A stretch of DNA of 64,000 bases from Sipunculus nudus (Eukaryota > Annelida > Sipuncula > Golfingiida > Sipunculidae), in the NCBI GenBank assembly GCA_026874595.1, contig CM049314.1, positions 37,429,229 to 37,493,228 on the forward strand, given 5' to 3'. Made by a program: the position numbers and the translations under genes. The notes below the pieces were generated by a model. The model ran no database searches, was not told where the DNA came from, and was given only the letters and a program-made list of their open reading frames with translations. Below are positions 12,437 through 23,704 of this stretch, piece after piece; the stretch's first letter is position 1; each line of letters opens with the position of its first letter.

Positions 12437-12473
12437 TATCTGGGTCATTCCCCCCCCCCCAAGCCTTATAACA
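12434..12473 (+). mobile_element. Inverted LTR end fragment
   Basis: ATATCTGGGTCATTC, a C-run and AAGCCTTATAACA match the last 40 bases of the LTR in plus orientation, opposite to the neighbouring LTRs. It joins the truncated CRP to a fragment of R1. Confidence 0.75.
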
Positions 12474-12671
12474 GTAAGCAAAAGAGAAGGGATTGCATTT
12501 AGCTATAGGAGATATTGAAGAATAGTGGATATAGGGGATACTGAAGAATACAATAATAGAAGGATGCATAATCTTTAATTTTTTTGTTCAGTTCATCTTT
12601 AATGCTTTCTGGACAAAGTTCAAAGAAGGAAAGTACTCGTTTCTTTGGAGAAGCAAAGAAGCAAAAAATAT
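12474..12671. repeat. R1 fragment
   Basis: GCAAAAGAGAAGGGATTGC through GGAGAAGCAAAGAAGCA matches 30718-30892 inside R1. The fragment is bounded on both sides by LTR ends (inverted at left, normal at right). Confidence 0.75.
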
Positions 12672-13222
12672 TGTTATAAGGCTGGGGGAATGACCCAGAT
12701 ATAACAAGGGATAGATTGGAATCAAGTCTCTTTATTCTGAACAGTTGTCATAATCGTTTATCAATACAATTGTCTCTCTGATGTTGACAGTAATATATCA
12801 CAGTAGTAATTTTTCATTTTTAACAACTCAGCAATTCATATGACAGTCATCTTCTTAATAATTCTCAATGAACTCAAGTCAGTCTGTTCTCCTTAAATAT
12901 TAAAATTCTTCAATTCAGTCCATTACACACTAATATAGCACTTCATTTCAGTCACTTAAACATGAGCAGACCGTATCAGTCTCTTTACTAATTCAGCATA
13001 AACTTATGTTAGTTACCTCATGGTTTTTACAGAGAGGCGATCATGTACCTTTGTTATGGCAGAGGCCCAGCAGATGAAGACCCTGGAGAGGACCTTGACT
13101 TGTTGACTGACTGACTGACGAACTGACGGACTGTGCGTCTGACCAGCTCTCAATTTCTATCTGATTTCTCTCTACCTACCTCACCTCTATATATACTCAT
13201 GTGGGTTCTCTCTGCCCAAAAT
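12672..13222 (-). mobile_element. Truncated LTR
   Basis: It starts with TGTTATAAGGCTGGGGG and follows the LTR pattern up to CTCTCTGCCCAAA, then breaks into the CRP-beta leader (GTGATAATTGAGTG). The U3 part, PPT and stem-loop are missing. Confidence 0.75.
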
Positions 13223-13664
13223 TGTGGTGATAATTGAGTGATGTAAGTTATCTAGGGATCTGTCTTTATCAGTTGTCATGAGGGGAGGTAAACTTTCTCC
13301 TGGTATGAGAGGTGTTGAAGGTGAAGTAATTGATACCACAGATGTGGTTTATGAAAGCATGGAATGAAGGATCCTTGTCTGAACTTGTTTATATGCGAAG
13401 GTGAGCTGTCATCAGTCCCTGATAATGGTAAGAAATGTAGATTTTAATGAAGACTAGGTTTATTATTCTTGAACAATGCAAACATTTAGACCATTTTGGT
13501 TGACATTTTTAGTAATTTGACAAATGAGGGTATGGATAAGATATTCGTGGGGGGGGGGGGGGATTAGGGTTTGGGTATATATGGGGGTAATGGATCAGGT
13601 TAAATCTTTAGGTTGTGTACTGTATTCGAAACATGATGGCGCTTTCGCAACCTGTAGCAGATAT
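13223..13664 (+). pseudogene. CRP-beta leader and first 10 codons
   Basis: The leader with the conserved AACAATGCAAACATT motif (13471-13492) and a TATA-like GGTATATATGG (about 13577) leads to ATGATGGCGCTTTCGCAACC at 13633. After about ten codons the gene is cut by an LTR at 13665. A run of 15 G precedes the TATA box. Confidence 0.7.
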
Positions 13665-14866
13665 TGTTATAAGGCTGGGGGGGGGGGGGGGAATAACCCA
13701 GATATAACAAGAGATAGATTGAAATCACGACTCTTTATTCTGAACAGTTGTCAAATTATTAATCAATACAGTTGTCTCTTGATGTTCACAATAATGCAGC
13801 ACAGTGGTAATTCTTCATTTACACAATTCAGCACTTCACATGACAGTCATCTTCTGAATAGTTCTCAATGAATTTAATTTAGTCTGTTCTCCTTACATAT
13901 TAAAATTCTTCAATTCAGTACATTACACACTAATATAGCACTTCACTTCAGTCACTGAACACAACAGACCGTATCAGTCTCTCTTATTAATTCAGCATGA
14001 AACTTATGTTAGTTACCTCATGGTTGTTACAGAGAGGCGATCATGTACCCACGTTACGGCAGTAAGACCCAGCAGAGGACGATCTTGAAACAGCATGACT
14101 TGTGTCTTCAACTCTTCATCTCTCTGCTGCCTAATTTTACCTCACCTATATATATTCATGTGGGGTCTCTCTGCCCAGACCTGTACATAATAAATTGTGT
14201 AAATTCAACTTATGGCTGTTCCCTCGTTTGGTTTATGTGGCTGTTGAATCTGATATCTCTCTTTCATTATAAATACCGATCTCCATTCAGGCTGATACAG
14301 TTAAATGGATGTATGTATCAGTGAAGTTTCTGAGAGAGATTGATACCTGTTATCTCACCGTTTCATTGCGTGTGGTATGTTTCAAACTGATGAGTTGTGC
14401 TGTGAGTCTGTATGTGTGTGGGATGTACTTAACATTCCACTGTGTGCCCATGACTTGAATTTACTGTTATATCATTATATGACTGTGTATAAATCCCTTT
14501 ACACAGTACTTATCTCTTCTGCTGAGAGCAGCATGTTCAAGCTTGTCTTTCTAATTTAACACATGGCTACATAACCATCCAAGGTCATATTCATTGTTTG
14601 TCGAATAAATAATATATAACATTCAGTAATAAAACTAATTGTATTACTTCCAATTTCACGTTATGATAATTCCTATACCTTTATACTTTGAACTTTAACT
14701 ATTGATTGTTCATCCTACTCTTAAAGTTTTATGCTATACATTCTGTTTTAAACATGATCCATATACAATCATTATAGCATTTTGTACTCAAATAATAATA
14801 CATATACAATCATCATAATACCTCATAATTACTCAATATGAAAACATGGTTCCTATACTCATAACA
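13665..14866 (-). mobile_element. LTR inserted in CRP-beta
   Basis: This LTR runs from TGTTATAAGGCTGG plus 12 or more G to ACTCATAACA, followed by TTACCCTCTGG. A further copy of its U3-side end is at 25547-25782. It lies between codon 10 of one CRP-beta and the leader of the next, so it marks insertion or recombination inside the gene. Confidence 0.8.
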
Positions 14867-15293
14867 TTACCCTCTGGTTTTAATTTTGAGTGGCCTCACT
14901 CAAGAAAAAAAAGAAATATGAAAGAATTGCTAAATTCATGTAATGCTGACCCATGTAGCATGCTGAATCTGTGCGGGACATCACTACAGGGGACTACATT
15001 CCATACCAGGGTGATAATTGAGTGTTGTAAGCTATCAGGTACTTTGTCTTTATCAGTTGTCAAATGAGGGTGGAAATTGTGGTCCCTGGTATGGGGGGTC
15101 TCGAAGGTGATGTAACTGATCCTATAAACGTGGTTTGTGGATGCCAGGTAAAGGATGCTTATGTCAGAATTGTTTGGAAAAGACGTAGAGCTGTCTTCAG
15201 TCCCTGATAATAGACAGAACTGGAGAGTTTGATGAAGTTTTAGGTTTATTGCTCTTGACCAATGCAAACATTGAGACCCTTTTGTAATGACAT
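14867..15293 (+). promoter_or_regulatory. CRP-beta leader with stem-loop
   Basis: A perfect TGAGTG-GCCT-CACTCA stem-loop lies at 14887-14902, just inside the PPT. It is followed by the conserved leader and the GACCAATGCAAACATTGAGAC motif at 15257-15277. No reading frame in it is supported on either strand. Confidence 0.6.
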
Positions 15294-15350
15294 TTTATTA
15301 ATTTGACAAATGAGGGTATGGATAAGGTATGTGTGGATTTTAGGGTTTGG

Positions 15351-15386
<36 letters not shown>

Positions 15387-15429
15387 GATGAATCAGGTTA
15401 AATCCTTAAGTCTTATACTGTATTCCAGC

Positions 15430-15727
15430 ATGATGGCGCTTTCTCAACCTGTATCTGACGTTGTAGCACATTTTATGGCTGGAAGAAGAAGTTTATCTGT
15501 GTGTGGCGATGGTTGTGGGGGGTACACCACTTGTTTTAGTGGATACATGTGCATGGGGGGGGATCTCCTATAGGGTGTGTAAACTATGTGATGAAGCCGT
15601 TATGGCGCTTTGTACAGAAGAAATGGAAGTTGCTTTACACTTGAAGTCTTGTGTTGGCCGACACCAGTTCAGAGTTTGCCATACAGAGTTAAGAAAAATG
15701 GCACATTGCAACCCCTGGGTGTTATTT
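15430..15727 (+). pseudogene. CRP-beta, 5' half, tandem copy 1
   Basis: It begins MMALSQPVSD after a TATA run at 15351-15381. The C-x3-C-x5-C group is followed by a G-run of eight (15554-15562) that shifts the frame, so the YRVC-x2-C and H-x3-C part is in another frame. It ends at the tandem junction after NPWVLF. Confidence 0.75.
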
Positions 15728-15859
15728 GTAATGACATTTTATTAATTTGACAAATGAGGGTATGGATAAGGTATGTGTGGATTTTTGGGTTTGGGGTATA
15801 TATATATATATAGGGTGAGGAATCAGGTTAAATCCTTAAGTCTTATACTGTATTCCAGC

Positions 15860-16157
15860 ATGATGGCGCTTTCTCAACCTGTATCTGACGTTGTAGCACA
15901 TTTTATGGCTGGAAGAAGAAGTTTATCTGTGTGTGGCGATGGTTGTAGGGTGTACACCACTTGTTTTAGTGGATACATGTGCATAGGGGGGGATCTCCTA
16001 TAGGGTGTGTAAACTATGTGATGAAGCCGTTATGGCGCTTTGTACAGAAGAAATGGACGTTGCTTTACACTTGAAGTCTTGTGTTGGCCGACACCAGTTC
16101 AGAGTTTGCCATACAGAGTTAAGAAAAATGGCACATTGCAACCCCTGGGTGTTATTT
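15860..16157 (+). pseudogene. CRP-beta, 5' half, tandem copy 2
   Basis: It is nearly identical to copy 1, with a TATA run near 15797-15812. A seven-G run near 15984-15992 again puts the first block and the YRVC-x2-C block in different frames. It is truncated at the tandem junction. Confidence 0.75.
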
Positions 16158-16297
16158 GTAATGACATTTTATTAATTTGACTAATGAGGGTATGGATAAG
16201 GTATGTGTGGATTTTTGGGTTTGGGGTATATATATATATAAATATATATAGGGTGATGAATCAGGTTAAATCCTTAAGTCTTATACTGTATTCCAGC

Positions 16298-16952
16298 ATG
16301 ATGGCGCTTTCTCAACCTGTATCTGACGTTGTAGCACATTTTATGGCTGGAAGAAGAAGTTTATCTGTGTGTGGCGATGGTTGTGGGGGGTACACCACTT
16401 GTTTTAGTGGATACATGTGCATAGGGGGGGATCTCCTATAGGGTGTGTAAACTATGTGATGAAGCCGTTATGGCGCTTTGTACAGAAGAAATGGACGTTG
16501 CTTTACACTTGAAGTCTTGTGTTGGCCGACACCAGTTCAGAGTTTGCCATACAGAGTTAAGAAAAATGGCACATTGCAACCCCTGGGTGTTATTCGACAT
16601 GTGCCGGAGTCTGCAGCTGAAATCTCAGCTTGGATACCCTAGGTGGCAGCTTGCCTGCCAGTGTGCCCGGTGCCAGGCCAGGTACCAAAGACAATTAACA
16701 TTATTCCATAAGTATCCTAACACTGCCACCGTAGTGAAAGCAGTGGAGGTGTTGGTTTAGTATAATGTGTTTCATGGACCTGAGGGGGAGCACTTGTTCA
16801 CCCTGCAGCATCAGGCTACCAGGCATGTGGCTGTGCATACATGGACAGCTGTAAGGGTGACCAAGCTGAAGAGAGATGGGTATCTCACCCGGATGACCCA
16901 GAAGTTGGTCCTGTACCATCAGGCCGTGGCTTAGCTAGAAGGATTTATTTAA
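16298..16952 (+). pseudogene. CRP-beta, full span, broken
   Basis: This third tandem copy continues through LGYPRWQL, the C-x-C-x2-C cluster and the GPEGEHLFTL block to a TAA at 16950-16952. Lesions are the shared seven-G run, a stop at the VEVLV position (about 16760) and another near 16931. The family splice-donor-like site after the stop is changed here (AAGTAGGT). Confidence 0.75.
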
Positions 16953-17141
16953 GTAGGTACATATAAAATTTAATTTATATATTATATATGTATTTATATA
17001 TATGATAACATGAATAATGCTTATATGTATGTGCTAAGATAAAAGATATACCTATGCAATGGTATATATAGCTATGATAAGTACAAAAAAAAATTAACAT
17101 AAATTGCTACATAAGGTACATATGTAATCTATTTGTGGTAT
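16953..17141. other. CRP 3' flank
   Basis: AT-rich sequence like that at 26983-27360, cut at 17142 by an LTR. No gene is visible. Confidence 0.5.
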
Positions 17142-18425
17142 TGTTATAAGGCTGGGGGAATGACCCAGATATAACAAAAGATAGTTTGTGAATCAAATCT
17201 CTTTATTCTGATTAGATGTCATAATGAATGATTATGTCAGTAGTTCTTCTGATGTCCACAAGTACATATTAACTCAATGATCTTCTTCTTCACACAATAA
17301 TTATTCCACGTTACAGTCCTTTCTCTATTAAGGCTGAATTAATATATAACCGTCAATCTTCTTAATTCTATAATTCTTCTCAATCAATAAGTCTTTATTA
17401 CAGTTCACAACAGTCACTAAATTACATACGACGACCGTGTCAGTGTCTCTTGCTAGTACAGCTTGAGATACATTAGTTACCTCATGTTGTTACAGATAGG
17501 TGACATGCATAACGAGCCCATGATCGGCAAGGAGGTCCAGATGACTACGCCTGGATGATGACCTCGACTGTGACTGATAGACTGACAACTGACGACTTCT
17601 CTATCTGACGGACTCTATAGTTCTTCCTTCTCCACCTCTTCACTCTCTCTGTCCTATCTTTCTGACTACCTCTATATATATCTGACATGGTCTCCCTGCC
17701 CAAACTTGTATAAATAAATATGTTTATATTCCATTTATTGTTGTTCATTTTACTTTCAAATCTGGGATTTGTACTAGGTGCTCCCTTCTATAACAAAGCT
17801 GAACTGTTGATGACTGTTGTATGTGAGTTGTTGCTGACGTAGTGGCTGGATCTGGTGACTGTTCTTTTATGACTTAATTGTGACCGTATGTCTGGATTAT
17901 GTAAACTGTGCTGTGATAATGTATGCAAGAGTTGTCTGTTTCTTTCATTGTATGTGTGTCCGCCGAGACTTTATGAGTTTATTACTGTATGGTCTGTGCT
18001 ATTAATCGTGACTTGTACCAACAAGTCTGTCTATGAACTTCTGCCTTCTCTCTATCTGGCTTGAACGAATATACAATCAATACCATCTGTAACATTTTTG
18101 TTCTATAAAATCATTTGTCATATCCTTTACTAAATTATGTCACCTTCTTATAACTGTATCCATTATAACTATTATAACATCATAAACTGATTGTAAAATC
18201 TTTACTAGTATCTTGATAATCTTCACATGTTAAAACATGATCTCTGTAACCATTCTTAATTATAATTAAATCTATATAATGCTTAGTATACATTCAACTA
18301 TAAACAATAATAATTTCCACCACCGTAAGATATAATTCATAATGATCATCATTTACTCTAATATGTATACACTAATTATTATCATAAAATATAATATAAT
18401 AAACATAGATTTTATACTCACATCA
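17142..18425 (-). mobile_element. Ty3/gypsy LTR, gamma module left
   Basis: This 1.28-kb LTR runs from TGTTATAAGGCTGGGGG to ACTCACATCA and is followed by ATACCCTCTGG. It is nearly identical to the LTR at 19715-20980. The two enclose a single intact gene, CRP-gamma, with no gag, pol or env between them. Confidence 0.85.
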
Positions 18426-18963
18426 ATACCCTCTGGTTTCAAAATTGAGTGTCCTCACTCAAAAAAAAAATATGTATTCAGGATGTGGGTATGTGTGTGT
18501 GTCCTTGTGCCATGGTGTAACAGGTGTTAATCTTCAAGTGATATATGAATTCAGGTCTGTAGGCACATTCCTTTAGAGGTGTTAAAGGATTGAGTGTAAG
18601 TTAACTCTAGCTGTGTCCTTATCAATTGTATGTAATGACTTGTATTCTGGGTGACTAAAGAAGGGGTCGGAAGGGGATGTAATAGAAACTACTTGTAGTA
18701 CCAGAATGGGGAACAAGGTTAGGAGTTGAGTGAAGACTCCATCTAACCTGTCGACACTAACTTGGACTTGCCGACACAGTAATTTATGATGGACACCGAA
18801 GTTTATTTCCTGTGACCAAAGCAAACATTGATATTGTGGGAATTGGGAATTTTACAAGTTTTACTGATGAGTCAATGAGAAGACACATATGGGGTTTCAG
18901 GGTATACATATATATATAAGGGTAAGTTGACCACTGGGTAATAAAGGTCTTGTGCTCGTCACC
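18426..18963 (+). promoter_or_regulatory. CRP-gamma leader and promoter
   Basis: A TGAGTG-TCCT-CACTCA stem-loop is at 18446-18461. A variant GACCAAAGCAAACATTGA motif lies at about 18814-18831 and a TATA box at 18903-18919. The ATG is 45 bases after the TATA box. Confidence 0.65.
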
Positions 18964-19599
18964 ATGTCTGTGTCTGTGTCTGTATCGTCGTTGTTAGCCC
19001 AAAGGAGCCTGGAAACATGTTGGGCAATGTGTGGCAGCCATGCCACTTGTTTTAGTGGTGTAATTATCACACAGGGAAACATCTATAGATTATGTGGCCT
19101 CTGTCATGAAGGGGTTTTGATGGAGGGGTCAGAGGGGGCGGACATGGTCCAACATCTCCGTGTTTGTCCCCAGAAGTTATCCTTCCGAATCTGCAGATGC
19201 GATCTGAAGCTCATATCCCACCGGGATATTAAACTTCTATACACGTATTGGAACAACCTTTGGTTAGTGCGCAGGTTAGGCTATCCCCGCTGGGATCTAG
19301 CCTGTGACTGTAGTGACTGTGTCACACGATATCAGGACAATTTGCACACTTTCAGGACCAGCATGAACTGGGATGACGTAAAGGAGGCCGCTTGGGTCCT
19401 GGTACTCTACAATGAGTGCCAGGGCCCTGATGGTGAGAATTGTGGATCTTTGCGACACCAGGCGGCCTGGCGTGTGGCTGTACAAACCAGGACCACGCAT
19501 AACGCTGTGCAGTTGCTGCAGGGCCAGTACATCCTGCTAGCAGACCTACGGACAGTCCTGTACTTCCAGGCACTGGCTCCTTATGAAGGAGAGTTATAG
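18964..19599 (+). CDS. CRP-gamma Cys-rich accessory protein, intact
   Basis: This is an open frame of 211 codons starting MSVSVSVSS; the ATG has an ACC context and lies 45 bases after the TATA box. It is clearly homologous to the alpha and beta types yet well diverged. It keeps C-x3-C and TCFSG, YRLC-x2-C-x-EG, H-x3-C, LGYPRWDLAC-x-C-x2-C, and the C-terminal HQAAWRVAVQTRT block. Two stops in a row (TAG TAG) are followed by GTATGT. The intact frame in a module with no other gene, and conservation of all Cys/His positions, suggest constraint, though recency cannot be excluded. There is no signal peptide or membrane segment. The function is unknown. Confidence 0.7.
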   Translation: MSVSVSVSSLLAQRSLETCWAMCGSHATCFSGVIITQGNIYRLCGLCHEGVLMEGSEGADMVQHLRVCPQKLSFRICRCDLKLISHRDIKLLYTYWNNLWLVRRLGYPRWDLACDCSDCVTRYQDNLHTFRTSMNWDDVKEAAWVLVLYNECQGPDGENCGSLRHQAAWRVAVQTRTTHNAVQLLQGQYILLADLRTVLYFQALAPYEGEL

Positions 19600-19714
19600 T
19601 AGGTATGTTAATTAATTTTATATATTTGTTGTTTTATTTATTTTATTTTTTTCTTATATATATACATACAACTACGAAGCTAGTAATTACTATCTGTACT
19701 GGCGTATAATAATG

Positions 19715-20980
19715 TAATGACCCAGATATAACAAAAGATAGTTCGTGAATCAAATCTCTTTATTCTGATTAGATGTCATAATGAATGATTATGTCAGTGG
19801 TTCTTCTGATGTCCACAAGTACATATTAACCCAATGATCTTCTTCTTCACACAATAATTATTCCACGTTACAGTCCTTTCTATATTAAGGCTCAATAAAT
19901 ACATAACAGTCAATCTCTTAATTCTATAATTCTTCTCAATCAATACGTCCCTATTACAGTTCACAATAGACACTAAATTACATACGATGACCGTGTCAGT
20001 GTCTCTTGCTAGTACAGCTTTAGATACATTAGTTACCTCATGTTGTTACAGATAGGTGACATGCACAGCAAGCCCATGATCAGCAGGGAGGCCCAGATGG
20101 CTACGCCTGGATGATGACCTTGACTGTGACTGATAGACTGACAACTGACGACTTCTCTATCTGACGGACTCTATAGTTCTTCCTTCTCCACCTCTTCACT
20201 CTCTCACTCACTATCACTGACTACCTCTATATATATCTTACATGGGTCTCTGCCCAAACTTGTATCTAATAAATTTGTATATATTCCATTTATTGTTGTT
20301 CATTTTACTTTCAAATCTGGGATTTGTACTAGGTGCTCCCTTCTATAACAAAGCTGAACTGTTGATGACTGTTGTATGTGAGTTGTTGCTGACGTAGTGG
20401 CTGGATCTGGTGACTGTTCTTTTATGACTTAATTGTGACCGTATGTCTGGATTATGTAAATTGTGCTGTGATAATGTATGCAAGAGTTGTCTGTTTCTTT
20501 CATTGTATGTGTGTCCCCCGAGACTTTATGAGTTTATTACTGTATGGTCAGTGCTATTAATCGTGACTTGTACCAACAAGTCTGTCTATGAACTTCTGCC
20601 TTCTCTCTATCTGGCTTAAACGAATATACAATCAATACCATCTGTAACATTTTTGTTCTATAATATCATTTGTCATATCCTTTACTAAATTATGTCACCT
20701 TCTTATAACTGTATCCATTATAACTATTATAACATCATAAACTGATTGTAAAATCTTTACTAGTATCTTGATAATCTTCACATGTAAATACATGATCTCT
20801 GTAACCATTCTTAATGATAATGAAATCTATATAATGCTTAGTATACATTCAACTATAAACAATAATAATTTCCACCACCGTAAGATATAATTCATAATGA
20901 TCATCATTTACTCTAATATGTATACACTAATTATTATCATAAAATATAATATAATAAACATAGATTTTATACTCACATCA
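19715..20980 (-). mobile_element. LTR, gamma module right
   Basis: It matches 17142-18425 from AATGACCCAGATATAAC onward. The first 20 or so bases (TGTTATAAGGC and G-run) and any primer-binding site are missing. It ends ACTCACATCA and is joined to an end fragment of a different LTR subtype. Confidence 0.8.
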
Positions 20981-21127
20981 GTATATCTGTGACTATTCTA
21001 AATGAACCTCAATCTTCACTAATATTTACTATACATTCCATTATAAACACAAAGAATACCTACACCTTTCAATAATTATCATCATTATGAAAAAAATAAG
21101 ATAAACATAAGTTCTCTACTCATATCA
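20981..21127 (-). mobile_element. End fragment of a second LTR subtype
   Basis: GTATATCTGTGACTATTC through CTACTCATATCA matches the last 147 bases of the full element's LTR (35302-35448). It is followed by that subtype's PPT and leader. Confidence 0.8.
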
Positions 21128-21685
21128 ATACCCTCTGGCTTTAAAAATGAGCGTCCTCGCTCAAAAAAAAAATACATATATATGGAAAGAAGCAAGCTTA
21201 AAATACTCAGTTACCTTGCTGAGTCATGTTGTATGCTTTAAATAGTATCACCCTGTGAAATTCGTTCCACTGGGAGGTGTTAATTGAGTGGGGATGTTAA
21301 TCTTAGCCATGTCTTTATCAATTGGCATACTAGGAGAGTACTTGACGTACGGTATGCAGGGTCTTAAAGGGTGATGAAATTGAAACTCATTCTGGACCCT
21401 GGAAGAAGGGAGAATATGTCAGGGCGATGTGGAAGCTCTTGCTAGATCGTCGGAGCTGTCAACGCCAACATGGACACGGTGACCCGACATAGGTTTTATG
21501 GAGCCTTAAGTTTATTTCTTGTGACCAATGCAAACATTGAGACCGTGAGAAGGAGAGATTTTTACAATGTTTGCTGATGAGTCAAGTGACAAATGACAGG
21601 GGGGGGGGGGGGTGTAGTGAGGGGTTTGGGGTATATATATTGAAGCTAGTGACCATTTTACTTTAAGTCTTTGTTCATTACGCAA
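21128..21685 (+). promoter_or_regulatory. CRP-alpha leader and promoter
   Basis: A TGAGCG-TCCT-CGCTCA stem-loop lies at 21148-21163, the GACCAATGCAAACATTGAGAC motif at 21523-21543, a run of 13 G near 21600-21612 and a TATA box at 21631-21640. The order is the same as at 35449-35975. Confidence 0.65.
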
Positions 21686-22003
21686 ATGGCATCCTCAATT
21701 TCGTTGACTGAGCTTATGGTCATCCGGACTGTAACACCTTGTCCGGATGGTTGTGATGGGTACACCACCTGTTTTAGTGGTACCCTCATTGTTGAGGAAC
21801 AGAAGTAAAGATTATGTATACTGTGTGGGGAAGGTTTCCCCATGCAGGAGGATCAGGTGACTGATATGATCACTCACCTGGAAGACTGTAAAAAAAAAAG
21901 ATTTGTTCACCATATGTAAATGGCAGCTAAAGGTGTTGGGACATCAGAACCCTACTCAGTTGTACCAACTGTGGCGGAACTTAAAATTAATAGACAGGTT
22001 AGA
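21686..22003 (+). pseudogene. CRP-alpha, 5' half, broken
   Basis: It starts MASSISLTE and matches the copy at 35976. A TAA replaces the Tyr codon before RLC-x2-C, and a run of ten A near 21891-21900 shifts the frame. The match stops right after IDRL, at the same domain boundary where the copy at 12122 is cut, and an inverted LTR end follows. Confidence 0.75.
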
Positions 22004-22110
22004 AGTACTACTGACATAACCATTCATTATGACATCTAATCATAATAAAGAGATTTGAACTACAATCAACCTTTTGTTATATCTTGGTCATTCCCCCCAG
22101 CCTTATAACA
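22004..22110 (+). mobile_element. 5' LTR end of a plus-strand element
   Basis: It includes ATAATAAAGAG and ends CCCCCCAGCCTTATAACA, the inner LTR end in plus orientation. It is directly followed by a primer-binding site and gag. Most of this LTR is missing. Confidence 0.75.
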
Positions 22111-22112
22111 AT

Positions 22113-22130
22113 TGGTGGAGAATCCGGGTA
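22113..22130 (+). other. Retroelement primer-binding site
   Basis: TGGTGGAGAATCCGGGTA starts two bases after the LTR end, as in the full element. Its complement ends in CCA and resembles the 3' end of a tRNA-Ala; the tRNA identity is inferred from memory of tRNA ends. Confidence 0.65.
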
Positions 22131-22185
22131 TATGTTTCAAAATTCACGGACTATGGAAGGTGGTAAAAAAATTTAATATAATAAT

Positions 22186-22960
22186 ATGGAAGAGCCATCA
22201 GTAACGGACACAGTAGCTAATATATGGACATTAGAACAAGTTGGTGAAAAGGCATTGCCAAAGTACACCGGCAACAGAGAACGCCAAACGTTGGCTTGAA
22301 CGCTTTGTGTGGCTAGACTCTCTGGATGGTTACCACTCAAGGAAACCTCCAGTTCGCCAGACAAGCGGGCATCGGTATTCCCAATAACATTTCAACATGG
22401 AAGTACCGCGGATTTATGGTATAGCACTTTAACAGGAACGGTTTAGGACTCATTTGACCTCTTATCAGAAGCATTCCTAAAAAGATTCAATAATGAGGAA
22501 GGGCAACGGTTACAACGCCTCAAGGAATTTCAAGAACGTAAACTACAACCTGGTGAAACGGTAGACCAATTTGTTGATGACATTTGAGCAAAAGGTCAGA
22601 ACCTAGATAAAACCGAACAAGACTTGTGTGACGCTATTAAAATGGGATTACCCATGGGCATGCAGCAGTTTGTTGAGGGTAAGGAGCCTCAAGATCTCCA
22701 GGAGATGATCACATATACAAGATTAGCAGCCACGTTCAGACCGACACCTGTTCAGAGCCTCCAGCTCAGTGTTGATGAACTTAGTGACAAAATATGTCAT
22801 GCAGTCCTGGACAAGCTCACCAATAACAACAGCAGGCAAGGAATTCAAGCACCAACGCCTGAAAATTGCTATCAACCACCCAGGAATAACAACAACAACC
22901 AGAGACCACAGAACAGAGTTCCCTCAGGTCAACTCCAAGATTCAACTGTGCAGACCACAG
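22186..22960 (+). pseudogene. gag: gag, broken, fused to env
   Basis: It starts MEEPSVTD and follows the Gag of the full element through the capsid-like part (DKRASVFPI, ERKLQPGETVDQFVDDI, MQQFVEGKEP). There are frameshifts near 22270 and 22310, a TAG near 22446 and a TGA near 22587. The zinc-knuckle region is missing: the frame runs instead into env sequence. Pol is absent altogether. Confidence 0.8.
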
Positions 22961-23704
22961 CCATGGTATTGGAAGTCGCCTGTTTTGCATTCTGTTAGGA
23001 CTCCTTTTGTCAACAACTACGACCGCACAGGAACCTATTGAACAACGCCTCAATTATGGTATCATCCTTCAGAGAATAGGCATCCTCAACGCGGACTAAC
23101 AAACTCGGGTACATACACTGGCGTTTACTATTCCTAAAAAAAAAAAACAGTAAGAATTCCCATTCGACCCTTGTCATATTCAAAGACAAAAGGATTATCA
23201 TGTGATATAACTCGCAAAAGTGTACGTACATTAGAATTGACCCGGACTCAATGGTCTCATTACATCCAGAACGTAACAACCCAAATCTATGACATCATTC
23301 CTCAGACTAAGGGCAACAAGCCACTCAGACAGAGAAGGGCTTTATTCTCATTCCCAGGAGACTTGTCCCATAATCTCTTTGGCACAGCTACTGAACATGA
23401 AATACAAGTTTTGCAAGGACATATACAGAGTATTGCTAACTATAAGACAAAACTAAGCAAGTCCTTAGAAATTAATACAGATAAATTAAACAGTGTATTG
23501 ACCGGGGTTAATCAACATTTTCATAGAGCATTCCAGGCAAAGTAAACCATGATGAAATACAGAGCGTCATAAACTTCGTTAGGGAAAAATCAGTAACAGA
23601 AAACATGCTAGCAGACATCCAAGCATTATCCATTCTTCATCTGGCAAATTTCGACTCAAAATAAAATTCAGTGAAATTTTTCAAGGTATTACCACCCTAT
23701 TACA
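22961..23704 (+). pseudogene. env: env, N-terminal third, broken
   Basis: It begins at the env start region (CACAGCCATGGTATTGG) and matches env of the full element through the signal-peptide region, the RQRR cleavage site followed by the hydrophobic ALFS...LFGTAT segment, and the following helical part. It contains several frameshifts (near 23090, 23140, 23545) and ends in the codons for ITTLLQ at a short inverted repeat. Confidence 0.8.

Larger units (their letters stand above)
15294..16157 (+). repeat. Tandem duplication of CRP-beta 5' half and promoter
   Basis: A unit of about 430 bp starting GTAATGACATTTTATTAATT is present at 15294, 15728 and 16158. Each unit holds a TATA run, the ATG and the first half of CRP-beta; only the third continues into the second half. 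The breakpoint joins the middle of the gene (after the codons for NPWVLF) to the sequence upstream of the promoter. Confidence 0.85.

Noticed and set aside
14896-15267. 123-codon minus-strand frame, repeated at 25812-26183
   Set aside because: It overlaps the CRP-beta leader and promoter, and its conservation is explained by the two leaders being recent duplicates.
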